A DNA stretch of 10,231 bases from JAHJFW01 sp964595075 (GTDB taxonomy: Bacteria > Patescibacteriota > Patescibacteriia > 2-12-FULL-60-25): positions 1 to 10,231 of the forward strand of contig CAZQNT010000036.1 in assembly GCA_964595075.1 (NCBI GenBank). The letters run 5' to 3'. Below are positions 1-6,779 of the stretch, in pieces. A model generated the notes under the pieces. The model was not told the DNA's origin, searched no databases, and was given only the letters and a program-made list of their open reading frames with translations. Each line of letters starts with the position of its first letter. Positions within the stretch are counted from its first letter, which is position 1. A program made the translations under genes and the position numbers.

Positions 1-50
1 AATGACGGAGGGGATAGATTGCCACGTCGCACAAGCCTCCTCGCAATGAC
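1..50. repeat. Fragment of a dispersed intergenic repeat
   Basis: On the minus strand this stretch reads GTCATTGCGAGGAGG, then CGACGTGGCAATC. That resembles the GTCATTGCGAGG...GGCAATC repeat family scattered between genes in many bacteria (recalled from general knowledge, not searched). It has no ORF and no start signals. Only part is visible because the window begins inside it. Confidence 0.4.
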
Positions 51-53
51 AGA

Positions 54-87
54 AAAACCGCTTCGGCAAAACCGAGGCGGTTTTTTT
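54..87 (+). terminator. Rho-independent terminator, possibly bidirectional
   Basis: A 13-bp stem (54-66 with 72-84, one G-T wobble) closes a 5-nt CAAAA loop and runs into seven T (81-87). An A-run at 53-57 on the other side means it could also end transcription on the minus strand. It closes a gene to the left of the window and isolates the operon starting at 122. Confidence 0.85.
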
Positions 88-100
88 CTATTGCCGTGAG

Positions 101-121
101 TGCTACACTGGGAGCAATCAT
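101..121 (+). promoter_or_regulatory. Extended -10 promoter with very short leader
   Basis: TGCTACACT at 101-109 fits an extended -10 (TG, one base, TACACT at 104-109). No good -35 exists 17 nt upstream, where the sequence is the terminator T-run. Transcription would start near 116, only about 6 nt before the ATG at 122, so the transcript would be almost leaderless. The GGGAG at 110-114 would then lie outside the mRNA. The same arrangement occurs before the kinase gene at 8371. Confidence 0.5.
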
Positions 122-1081
122 ATGCCACAAATACTCCTCAAGCGGCGTCCCAGCGTAATGGCTTTGGTCGTCTACGTGGCGGCGCTCGCCGTCTGCATCG
201 CGTTAGTAGTGACGGCTTTCGCCGGCGTATTCTCCGGTCCTAAGCCGCAGCCACTTATCGGAATGTCGGACGTCGGCTTCATTGGATCAATGCCTCCGAC
301 ATTTCAGGAGGAACGAATGGCGGTTGCCGATATGGGAGCGGTTGCCGCTTACAAAAGCGCGGCTCCGGCTCCGAGCGGCGGCGCGGAAACTCTGGAGCGC
401 ATAATCAAAACCGGAAACTTATCGCTCCGCGTGGCTGATGCGGCAAAAGGATTGGAAACGATAGACGGCATAGCGAGCTCCAAAGGAGGATTCGTGGAGT
501 CGTCATCCATCAGCGATCCCGGAGCGGGACCGCGCTCGGCTTGGGCAACCGTACGCGTTCCGGCGAAATATTTCGACGATTCCATGCGGGATTTAAAATC
601 CATCGCGACCGTCGTACTTTCAGCCACGGTTCAGGGTCAGGACGTTACCGCTGAATTCGTCGACCTTGAAGCATCCATCAGAAACACGCGAGCCGCCGAA
701 TCTTCGTACCTCGATCTACTAAAACGAACCGGCAGCGTCGAAGATATTCTCGCCGTCACTCAACAGCTCAACCAAACGCGAGGCGAAATCGAGAGATTGG
801 AAGCGCGCAAACGGTATATGGAAAATCGAACGGATCTTGCCACGATTAGCGTCTCGCTTACGGAAGATACGCGAGTGGCGTTTCCGGAAAAGACGTGGAA
901 GCCACTGGAGGTTTTCCGCCAGGCCATGCGCGAACTCGTAGTCGCATTGCAAGAACTCGTGAATTTCTTAATCCGTCTCGTCATCGCGCTGATAGGCCTG
1001 CTCGTTCCGATCGCATTGCTCGTTTCTCTAATACTTTGGTTGGGATGGAGGATCGTGCGAAGGTTCTTGAAACGGTTGTAA
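122..1081 (+). CDS. DUF4349-domain membrane protein
   Basis: This 319-aa protein has the layout of DUF4349 proteins. A hydrophobic N-terminal segment (about residues 13-36) acts as signal anchor. A low-complexity linker follows (about 60-90), then the extracytoplasmic domain opening with RIIKTGNLSLRV at 93-104. A charged helix likely to form a coiled coil spans about 180-236 (AVTQQLNQTRGEIERLEARK). A second membrane segment lies at about 281-308, with a basic tail. Both ends are therefore in the membrane and the middle is probably outside. The biochemical role of DUF4349 is not known. GGGAG lies 7 nt before the ATG, but the promoter may start downstream of it. It is the first gene after a terminator; the transketolase genes follow 74 nt later and may share its transcript. 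Confidence 0.87.
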   Translation: MPQILLKRRPSVMALVVYVAALAVCIALVVTAFAGVFSGPKPQPLIGMSDVGFIGSMPPTFQEERMAVADMGAVAAYKSAAPAPSGGAETLERIIKTGNLSLRVADAAKGLETIDGIASSKGGFVESSSISDPGAGPRSAWATVRVPAKYFDDSMRDLKSIATVVLSATVQGQDVTAEFVDLEASIRNTRAAESSYLDLLKRTGSVEDILAVTQQLNQTRGEIERLEARKRYMENRTDLATISVSLTEDTRVAFPEKTWKPLEVFRQAMRELVVALQELVNFLIRLVIALIGLLVPIALLVSLILWLGWRIVRRFLKRL

Positions 1082-1086
1082 TGCAT

Positions 1087-1155
1087 GGCGGGACAAGCCC
1101 GCCCCTACGAATCGCTACCAACTACTCACTACTCGCTACTCACTCCCCAACCCCC
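1087..1155. repeat. Hairpin plus low-complexity spacer between genes
   Basis: GGCGGG (1087-1092) and CCCGCC (1098-1103) form a 6-bp stem around ACAAG. The next stretch, 1111-1150, is a pyrimidine-rich string of repeated CTACTCACTA-like units ending in CCCCAACCCCC. There is no T-run after the hairpin, so it is not an intrinsic terminator. It leaves the transketolase start at 1156 without any Shine-Dalgarno sequence. Confidence 0.5.
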
Positions 1156-2019
1156 ATGCCTCATTTACACGAGAAAAAAATTAAGAAGCTCGAACTCATA
1201 GCCAACCGTCTGCGACAACATGTCATCTCCATGGTCGCGACGGCGAAGAGCGGGCATCAAGGCGGCGCGCTGGGAATGGCGGACGTGTTCTCGGTCCTTT
1301 ATTTTCACGAACTGAGGCATGATCCGAAAAATCCGGAATGGGAAAATCGCGACCGACTGATTTTGTCGAACGGACACATCTGTCCCATTCGCTATGCCGC
1401 CATGGCCGAAGCCGGATATTTCCCCGTCTCGGAACTCGGCACTTTACGAAAACTCGGCACTCGCCTTCAGGGCCATCCGGAACGCCTTCGTCTTCCTGGA
1501 ACAGAAACCACTTCCGGCCCTCTGGGATCTGGACTGGGACAAGCCGCGGGGTTGGCGCTTGCCGCTAAAATGGATAAAAATAAATGGCGCGTTTATTGCG
1601 CCACGTCAGACGGAGAACACGAAGCGGGAATACATTGGGAGGCGGTGCTGTTTGCCGGAAAAAATCGCCTGGACAATCTCATCTGCATAGTGGATCGCAA
1701 CAACATACAAATCGACGGGAATACGGAAGACGTTATGCCGCTGGAACCGCTACGCGATAAATACGAAGCGTTCAACTGGCACGTGATCGAGTGCAACGGC
1801 AACGATATTCCGGACGTCGCTCGCGCTTTGGAGGAAGCGAAAAAAATCCACCAAAAACCTATTTGCGTCATAGCGCACACAATCCCGGGCCGCGGCGTCT
1901 CATACATGGAAAACAACTACCTATGGCACAGCCAACCGTTCAAACCCGGACAAGCGGAAGAGGCGTTGAAAGAATTGAAAGCGATTGAGAAAACGCTCAA
2001 ACAAGACCATGCGAAATAA
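1156..2019 (+). CDS. tkt: Transketolase, N-terminal (TPP-binding) subunit
   Basis: This 287-aa protein is the thiamine-diphosphate pyrophosphate-binding half of transketolase, which moves two-carbon ketol units between pentose, hexose and triose phosphates. SGHQGG at 32-37 is the SGHPGG motif with Gln in place of Pro and keeps the key His34. GSGLGQAAGLALAAK is at 124-138. The Mg/TPP motif SDGEHEAG is at 151-158, followed by DRNNIQIDG at 180-188 with Asn182 as the likely metal ligand. GRGVSYMENNYLWHS is at 246-260. The catalytic Glu lies on the partner encoded next. I chose the ATG at 1156 because homology begins shortly after it; the upstream in-frame codons to 1081 translate repeat-like DNA and overlap the previous gene. 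There is no ribosome site. Confidence 0.95.
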   Translation: MPHLHEKKIKKLELIANRLRQHVISMVATAKSGHQGGALGMADVFSVLYFHELRHDPKNPEWENRDRLILSNGHICPIRYAAMAEAGYFPVSELGTLRKLGTRLQGHPERLRLPGTETTSGPLGSGLGQAAGLALAAKMDKNKWRVYCATSDGEHEAGIHWEAVLFAGKNRLDNLICIVDRNNIQIDGNTEDVMPLEPLRDKYEAFNWHVIECNGNDIPDVARALEEAKKIHQKPICVIAHTIPGRGVSYMENNYLWHSQPFKPGQAEEALKELKAIEKTLKQDHAK

Positions 2020-2086
2020 TCCTTTCATGCGATCACGCATCTCCTCTAAACCGGCGTCCCGCGGTTCAACCGGGGGATCTTCCAAT

Positions 2087-3061
2087 ATGAATACATCGCT
2101 GGCAAAAAACATTTTCTCAAAAGACATTCCCCAAAAACCCACTCGCGACGGCTATGGCTCCGGTATCTGCAAGGCGTCGAAAAAAAATCCTAACATCGTG
2201 GTTCTATGCGCAGACCTTACCGAATCCACGCGCAATCTGGATTTTAAGAAACAATTCCCCAACCAGTTCGTGCAAATGGGAGTCCATGAACAACTGCTCG
2301 CCGCGCTCGGCGCAGGAATGGCGCTTGCCGGAAAAATTCCATTCATCACAAGTTACGCCATGTTCTGCCCGGGACGCGCTTGGGAGCAGGTACGAACGAA
2401 TATCTGCCTAAACGACGTGAACGTAAAAATAATCGGAAGCCACGCAGGAGTTTCGGTCGGACCGGATGGCGCGACTCACCAAGCGATCGAAGACATCGCG
2501 ATCATGCGGCCGATACCGAACATCACGATCATCGCTCCGTGCGACGCGATAGAGGCGGAAAAAGCCACGATTGCAATTTCTAAAACAGTCGGTCCATGTT
2601 ACGTCCGTTTCGCTCGCGAAAAATCCCCTGTCTTTACTACCGCTCGCACGCCGTTCAAGATAGGAAAGGCGGAGATATTTAGGAACGGAACGGACGTGGC
2701 AATAATCGCATGCGGTCCTCTCGTGCATCGAGCCCTGCAAGCCGCGGAAATGTTAGAGAAAAAAGGAATATCCGCGCTCGTTCTCAATTCGCACACCATC
2801 AAGCCGCTTGATGAAAAAACAGTCCTTTCAGTCGCGAAAAAATGCGGCGCGGTAGTCACTGTCGAAGAACATCAAATAACAGGCGGACTCGGTGGAGCGG
2901 TGGCGGAATATCTCGCCAAAACTTTCCCTGTTCCAATGGAATTCGTCGGCGTTCCTAATGTCTTCGGCGAATCGGGCGAACCGAACGAACTTGTTGAAAA
3001 ATTCGGCATGGGCGTACAATCAATCGCGCTTGCCGCGGCTAAAGTTCTAAAACGTAATTAA
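2087..3061 (+). CDS. tkt: Transketolase, C-terminal subunit
   Basis: This 324-aa protein carries the pyrimidine-binding domain and the C-terminal domain of transketolase, completing the enzyme encoded by the gene just upstream. GVHEQ at 65-69 holds the catalytic Glu68 that activates the thiamine cofactor (most relatives read G-[IV]-A-E-Q). GPDGATHQAIEDIAIMR is at 125-141, and the C-terminal domain shows VEEHQITGGLGGAV at 259-272. The ATG at 2087 has GGGGGA 9 nt upstream and is followed at once by family-like sequence. Earlier in-frame starts at 1985 (TTG), 2009 and 2027 would overlap or abut the first subunit and add a Ser/Arg-rich tail of about 20-34 residues, so translational coupling from 2009 remains possible. 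The two-gene arrangement is common in archaea and CPR bacteria. Confidence 0.95.
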   Translation: MNTSLAKNIFSKDIPQKPTRDGYGSGICKASKKNPNIVVLCADLTESTRNLDFKKQFPNQFVQMGVHEQLLAALGAGMALAGKIPFITSYAMFCPGRAWEQVRTNICLNDVNVKIIGSHAGVSVGPDGATHQAIEDIAIMRPIPNITIIAPCDAIEAEKATIAISKTVGPCYVRFAREKSPVFTTARTPFKIGKAEIFRNGTDVAIIACGPLVHRALQAAEMLEKKGISALVLNSHTIKPLDEKTVLSVAKKCGAVVTVEEHQITGGLGGAVAEYLAKTFPVPMEFVGVPNVFGESGEPNELVEKFGMGVQSIALAAAKVLKRN

Positions 3062-3069
3062 CTACAACT

Positions 3070-3648
3070 ATGAATATCGAGCAAAACCGAGTGCCTAAAA
3101 AAGAATTTGATCCAAAAAATGTTCAGTTCTTTTCTAAAGAAGAAATGGATGCCATGAAATCAGCGGTCGAAGCCGCCGGGGTAGAATACCCAAAACGAGA
3201 GCCAAAAAAACCACCTTCACCGGAAGAGCGCGCCAAGCAAGAAACCATGGGGGTAATAAATGAGTTGGCGAAAGACGTGCAAGTCAGCGTTCAGGGCGCA
3301 CAAGCGGCTGTTAATTACGCGCAGCGCCGTGATATTGAACACACGGTTTTTCCTGGGTCTGAGCCGCCTAAATTCGACATACAAAATGTAATAAATAAAG
3401 AAAACGCCCTTTCTCGATTAAATATAATCAAGAATGGACTAAATAATGCTCTAAATGAAATACAAAACGGACTTGAAATATCGGAGGAAACGAAATCAGC
3501 ACTCCATGAGCTTCAATCGCTAGAAGCGGATAATCTACAACAAATGCACTCTAAGAAACAAGAAGGGAAACAAGTTGAATCAGGCTACCAAAATGCACAA
3601 CAACGACTACAAAGAATAACGGATCTAATGGAACGCTTGGGAATGTAA
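3070..3648 (+). CDS. Hypothetical helical/coiled-coil protein
   Basis: This 192-aa product belongs to no family I recognise. It has no signal peptide or membrane segment. The N-terminal third is charged, with a Lys/Pro-rich stretch (KREPKKPPSPEERAK at 42-56). Residues about 108-192 are nearly all predicted helix, rich in Asn, Gln, Glu and Leu with heptad-like spacing, for example ALSRLNIIKNGLNNALNEI at 113-131. Codon use is more A/T-rich than in the enzymes around it. It starts 8 nt after the transketolase stop and ends 9 nt before the sugar kinase, so it is almost certainly co-transcribed with them, but no ribosome site precedes it. A scaffold or regulator of the neighbouring enzymes is conceivable but unsupported by any motif. 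Confidence 0.8.
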   Translation: MNIEQNRVPKKEFDPKNVQFFSKEEMDAMKSAVEAAGVEYPKREPKKPPSPEERAKQETMGVINELAKDVQVSVQGAQAAVNYAQRRDIEHTVFPGSEPPKFDIQNVINKENALSRLNIIKNGLNNALNEIQNGLEISEETKSALHELQSLEADNLQQMHSKKQEGKQVESGYQNAQQRLQRITDLMERLGM

Positions 3649-3657
3649 AAAAATCTT

Positions 3658-4665
3658 ATGCCGAAAAAACCGTCCTTTGACATTATCTCCATCGGCGAAT
3701 CGCTTCGCGACGTTTTCTATATGATTAAGGAAGACGGCGAGAGCGTGATTCTGGATAAGGAACGAAATCGTCTTTGCTTCGAGTACGCGGAAAAAATAGC
3801 CGTAGCTAGAGTAATCAAAGTGCCGGCGGCTGGTAATGCCAGTAACGCATCGGTTGGCGCGTCGCGTTTGGGGCTAAAATCCGCGCTCGTAAGCTGGGTC
3901 GGAGACGACTTGGCCGGAGCAAACTCGCACGATGCCCTGATGCGCGACAAAGTTAATTGCAAATATCTTCAAGTGGATCCGACGCGGCCGACAAGCGAGG
4001 CGACGATATTGAATTATTCCGGCGAACGCACCCAATTCGTATATTTCCAGCCTAGAAAATACAAACTTCCAAAACTGACAAGCGCGCGCGGAATCTACTA
4101 CACTGCAATGGGTAAAAAACACGCGTCATTCAACCGCGAGGTTCTCAAACATTTGAAAGCGCATCCGAAAACGTTTTTTGCGTTCCAGCCCGGCACGACA
4201 CACATTATGAGCGGTTTGGATGCGTTATGCGGCCTCATCGCGCGCAGCGACCTGTTCATACTGAACCTAGACGAGGCGCATCACCTTTTGCCGGACGGCG
4301 ACAGGACCACTCTCTGCATGATGGAGCGGTTCGCGCACATTGGCGCGAAAATCATAGTCATTACCGACGGAAAAAACGGCGCCGAATGCCACAACGGAAC
4401 GCATCACTGCCACATGCCGGTTTTCCCAGCAACGCCTCTTGAAAAAACCGGCGCAGGAGACAGTTTCGCGATAGGAATGACGGCGGCAATCCTTTCAGGT
4501 GAACCGCTGAACGAAGCTTTGCGCTGGGGAACGGCAAACAGCTGGAGCGTCATACAGCACTACGGTCCGCAAAAAGGATTGCTCACGAAAAACGAGATGC
4601 GAAAAGTTCTAAAAAAATTCTCCCGGATCAAACCAGCCGTAATCGAACACGATTCAAAAACATAG
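3658..4665 (+). CDS. PfkB/ribokinase-family sugar kinase
   Basis: This 335-aa protein is a PfkB-fold kinase (ribokinase, fructokinase, adenosine kinase and Pfk-2 relatives) that phosphorylates a sugar or sugar phosphate with ATP. The substrate-side motif AAGNASNASVGASRLGL spans 57-73 and the family signature KTGAGDSF spans 263-270, with Asp268 as the catalytic base and GAG forming the anion hole. ITDGKNG at 235-241 is the usual strand before the nucleotide site. Family members are about 300-340 aa, so the gene is complete. Substrate cannot be read from motifs. Its position 33 nt before a class II aldolase and downstream of transketolase makes fructose-6-phosphate (a Pfk-2-like role) or another pathway intermediate attractive, but a ribokinase or nucleoside kinase role is equally allowed. 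No ribosome site precedes the ATG. Confidence 0.9.
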   Translation: MPKKPSFDIISIGESLRDVFYMIKEDGESVILDKERNRLCFEYAEKIAVARVIKVPAAGNASNASVGASRLGLKSALVSWVGDDLAGANSHDALMRDKVNCKYLQVDPTRPTSEATILNYSGERTQFVYFQPRKYKLPKLTSARGIYYTAMGKKHASFNREVLKHLKAHPKTFFAFQPGTTHIMSGLDALCGLIARSDLFILNLDEAHHLLPDGDRTTLCMMERFAHIGAKIIVITDGKNGAECHNGTHHCHMPVFPATPLEKTGAGDSFAIGMTAAILSGEPLNEALRWGTANSWSVIQHYGPQKGLLTKNEMRKVLKKFSRIKPAVIEHDSKT

Positions 4666-4690
4666 ATTCCAGATTCTAGATTCCAGATTC
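4663..4690. repeat. Perfect 14-bp tandem duplication
   Basis: The unit TAGATTCCAGATTC occurs twice in direct tandem (4663-4676 and 4677-4690). Its first three bases are the stop codon of the kinase gene. The unit is itself built from a shorter AGATTC-like repeat. It fills most of the gap before the aldolase gene. Confidence 0.9.
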
Positions 4691-4698
4691 TTACATAT

Positions 4699-5616
4699 AT
4701 GCTCGTTACCTCCAAAAAACTCCTAGTCCCCGCTCGCGCCAAGCATTATGCGATTCCCGCTTTTAACGTGAACAATCTCGAAATCCTGAAGGCGGTCATG
4801 TCTGCGGCGGAAAAGATGCGATCCCCTGTCATAATCCAAACCTCGGAAGGAGCGATAGATTATGCGGGCGTCGAATATCTCTCTGCGATGATTCGCGTCG
4901 CGGCAAAAGGAAAAATCCCCGTGGCAATGCATCTGGATCACGGAAAAGAACTGCGCTACGTAAAACTCGCGCTCGCGAACGGATACACATCGATAATGCT
5001 CGACGGTTCCTCGCTCCCCTACAAGCAAAACGTCGCGCTTACGAAAACCGCAGTCAAGCTGGCGCGAGCAGTCGGAGCGTCCGTTGAAGCGGAGATTGGG
5101 GCGCTTGCGGGAATCGAAGACCAAGTCAGCGTGGAGGAGCGCGATGCGAAGTTGACCGATCCGGACGAGGCGGCGCGATTTGCGAAAGAAACGAGATGCG
5201 ATTCATTAGCCGTCGCAATCGGGACATCGCACGGAGCTTACAAGTTCAGCGGAAAGACTCATTTGGATATCGAGCGCCTGAAAAAAATCTCAAAACTGGT
5301 ACCGCTTCCGATCGTACTCCATGGAGCGTCCGGCGTACGTGAGGACGTAATAATACTGGCGGAACGCCACGGCGCGAAACTAGGAGAAGCGCGAGGCGTG
5401 CTCGACCAAGATATCAAAGCGGCGATTAGGAACGGGGTGGCAAAAATAAACATCGACACTGATTTGCGGCTCGCGTTTACCGCTGGCGTTCGCGAAGCCG
5501 TAGATGATTTTCCGAAAGTCATAGATCCGAGAAAATTGCTCGAACCTGCGACGATTTTGATGCGTGAAACTGCGATGAGGAAAATGAGGTTGTTTGGGAG
5601 TGCGGGGAGAGCGTAA
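4699..5616 (+). CDS. fba: Class II fructose-bisphosphate aldolase
   Basis: This 305-aa zinc-dependent aldolase splits fructose-1,6-bisphosphate into dihydroxyacetone phosphate and glyceraldehyde-3-phosphate, and runs in reverse for gluconeogenesis. Expected landmarks are all present: AFNVNN at 21-26, MHLDHG at 77-82 with Asp80 (proton donor) and His81 (zinc), EAEIGALAG at 130-138, zinc ligands His178 (GTSHG) and His208 (LHGASG), and the phosphate-binding KINIDTDLR at 249-257. The stretch between LHGASG and KINID is longer than in the shortest class II enzymes, which matches the bacterial subgroup that ends in LFGSAG(R/K), as this one does. The start follows the 14-bp tandem repeat and has no ribosome site. 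It is the last gene of the operon; an inverted repeat begins 9 nt after its stop. Confidence 0.95.
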   Translation: MLVTSKKLLVPARAKHYAIPAFNVNNLEILKAVMSAAEKMRSPVIIQTSEGAIDYAGVEYLSAMIRVAAKGKIPVAMHLDHGKELRYVKLALANGYTSIMLDGSSLPYKQNVALTKTAVKLARAVGASVEAEIGALAGIEDQVSVEERDAKLTDPDEAARFAKETRCDSLAVAIGTSHGAYKFSGKTHLDIERLKKISKLVPLPIVLHGASGVREDVIILAERHGAKLGEARGVLDQDIKAAIRNGVAKINIDTDLRLAFTAGVREAVDDFPKVIDPRKLLEPATILMRETAMRKMRLFGSAGRA

Positions 5617-5624
5617 CTTCGCAT

Positions 5625-5709
5625 GTGTCATTCCCGTGAAAACGGGAATCCAGAATAAAAGGAATGATTCACGCTTTATCCTGGATTCCCGCCTCCGCGG
5701 GATTGACAC
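5625..5709. repeat. Inverted-repeat element with dRS3-like arms
   Basis: Two 29-nt arms (5625-5653 and 5681-5709) are reverse complements at 24 of 29 positions, separated by 27 nt. Each arm contains an inner hairpin: the left one, 5630-5649, fits ATTCCC-N8-GGGAAT, the pattern of Neisseria dRS3 repeats and of similar GGGAATCCAG/CTGGATTCCC elements in many bacteria. It encodes nothing. As RNA it would fold into a long hairpin after the aldolase gene and could slow or end transcription, although no T-run follows. Confidence 0.8.
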
Positions 5710-5730
5710 GAAAAAAGAAGTCTTATCGCC

Positions 5731-5759
5731 TTGACGATTTCGGTTTTTTTTGCAATGCT
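5731..5759 (+). promoter_or_regulatory. Candidate promoter of first paralog
   Basis: TTGACG at 5731-5736 lies exactly 17 nt before AATGCT (5754-5759), which is preceded by an extended -10 TGC. The -10 itself is poor. Support comes from the second paralog, which has the same arrangement (TTGACA, 17 nt ending in TGC, CAATCT) and a similar T-rich spacer. The predicted leader is about 40 nt. Confidence 0.4.
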
Positions 5760-5795
5760 GCGCCCGTACCTTTTCTTATTGACACACTTCAACAA

Positions 5796-5801
5796 AAGGA
5801 G
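5796..5801 (+). promoter_or_regulatory. Strong ribosome binding site AAGGAG
   Basis: A full AAGGAG with 5-nt spacing fixes the ATG at 5807. It stands out because most other starts in the window (1156, 3070, 3658, 4699, 8371) have no such site. Confidence 0.8.
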
Positions 5802-5806
5802 CGGCG

Positions 5807-6616
5807 ATGCAGAGCAACGACCTATCGGGAGCGCCGCCTAGCTCCCGAGCGCAGCCGGCTCTTGAAGGGGTCAGCGCGTTCCTGGCGGAAATGCTCACAA
5901 TGGGCTACGAGCTGGGACTTCTCCAGCAAGAGACGTTCTTCGAGATAATCCCGCCGCGCATTCTCATGAACGCGTTGTCGGGTTACGACTTATTGCGCGG
6001 TAACATCCTGCACGATCTGCGCTACCGCGATGAGCCGTTGGCATACGACTTGTCCGCCGAAGCGTGCGGCGAAATACTCGAGATGATCATGGTGCTGCGC
6101 CTGAAAAAAGCCGGCGACGTGCTAAAGGTCATGACGCCCGAAAGATGCGTGCGGTGCCTGAACCATAAGCTGCTGTGGTCAGCCATAACTGCTCGCCCAT
6201 TCTGGAAGGGGGTGCGAAAAAACGTGGATCCGGAAGTGGTCAAAGCCGAACGACACCTGCTGCTCTGTCTGGCGTTCTCATCGCTCAAGCATGGCCTGAT
6301 CACGTACACGGATATCGTTGACGGAATAGGAGTGAGAAAGCTCCGAAAAATGCTGCTTCCGTGGAAGCAAATAGAGCTGCTGGAACGAATGCGCGATTAC
6401 GATCGCGCGACAGTGACGGTTGACCGCGTAATGGTCGAAGCGGTCACGATAAAAACCATAGTGAGCATGATTCCCAAGGTCTTTTGGGAAAAGGTCGTGA
6501 ACCCGAAGATCGAGGTGGCGTACGACCTATGGTCGATGCGCCCGCCGGAATCAACATATCCTGCCGACGACGAAGGACCATCCTCGGAGTACTCGCTCAT
6601 CTACGGTCGCCGCTGA
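5807..6616 (+). CDS. Hypothetical protein, paralog of the next gene
   Basis: This 269-aa product is of unknown function. It appears soluble and almost entirely helical, without signal peptide, membrane segment or recognisable active site. It aligns along most of its length with the following gene's product: TPERCVRCLNHKLLWS (110-125) with DPDDRVLYLDTQTLWS, and LKHGLITYTDIVDGIG (160-175) with LKTELLTPTNVITGVG. The C-terminal half looks like two repeats of a T-x-x-x-[IV]-V pattern followed by a Leu/Pro stretch (about 165-195 and 212-236), suggesting an alpha-helical repeat scaffold for protein contacts. CxxC at 114-117 is a single pair, not a zinc finger. AAGGAG sits 5 nt before the ATG, a much better ribosome site than in the metabolic operon. 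It has its own terminator, so it is probably a single-gene transcript. Confidence 0.82.
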   Translation: MQSNDLSGAPPSSRAQPALEGVSAFLAEMLTMGYELGLLQQETFFEIIPPRILMNALSGYDLLRGNILHDLRYRDEPLAYDLSAEACGEILEMIMVLRLKKAGDVLKVMTPERCVRCLNHKLLWSAITARPFWKGVRKNVDPEVVKAERHLLLCLAFSSLKHGLITYTDIVDGIGVRKLRKMLLPWKQIELLERMRDYDRATVTVDRVMVEAVTIKTIVSMIPKVFWEKVVNPKIEVAYDLWSMRPPESTYPADDEGPSSEYSLIYGRR

Positions 6617-6626
6617 CCTCCTTTCG

Positions 6627-6656
6627 CCCGCGTAACTGCATATTACGCGGGTTTTT
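6627..6656 (+). terminator. Rho-independent terminator
   Basis: A perfect 9-bp stem, CCCGCGTAA (6627-6635) with TTACGCGGG (6643-6651), encloses a 7-nt loop and is followed by five T. It begins 11 nt after the stop of the first paralog. Confidence 0.9.
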
Positions 6657-6691
6657 CATATTTATACCTAATCGCCTTAATGCGCACACTC

Positions 6692-6720
6692 TTGACACAC
6701 ATTCCGTTTTCTGCCAATCT
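6692..6720 (+). promoter_or_regulatory. Candidate promoter of second paralog
   Basis: A perfect -35 TTGACA (6692-6697) is separated by 17 nt from CAATCT (6715-6720), with TGC directly before the -10. The -10 is weak, but spacing, TGC and the T-rich spacer match the promoter proposed for the first paralog. The expected leader is about 60 nt. Confidence 0.45.
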
Positions 6721-6779
6721 CACGCCACGTTCCTTTGACTTTCTTAATCAACCCCGAGCAACCCGAACGCCTAAGGAGG

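Noticed and set aside
895..1155. N-terminal extension of the first transketolase subunit
   Set aside because: It would overlap the DUF4349 gene by 187 nt and translate the repeat-rich spacer; homology begins only after 1156.
1921..2142. Minus-strand ORF crossing the transketolase gene junction
   Set aside because: Most of it is antisense to conserved transketolase sequence, and it lacks a ribosome site.
5625..5709. CRISPR-like repeats here or at 8180-8330
   Set aside because: The copies are inverted, only two per locus, and there are no regular spacers or cas genes.
5779..5784. TTGACA just before the first paralog as a -35 box
   Set aside because: A -10 at normal spacing would fall on the start codon and the ribosome site would lie outside the mRNA. 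The TTGACA at 5703-5708 is part of the inverted-repeat arm and also lacks a -10.
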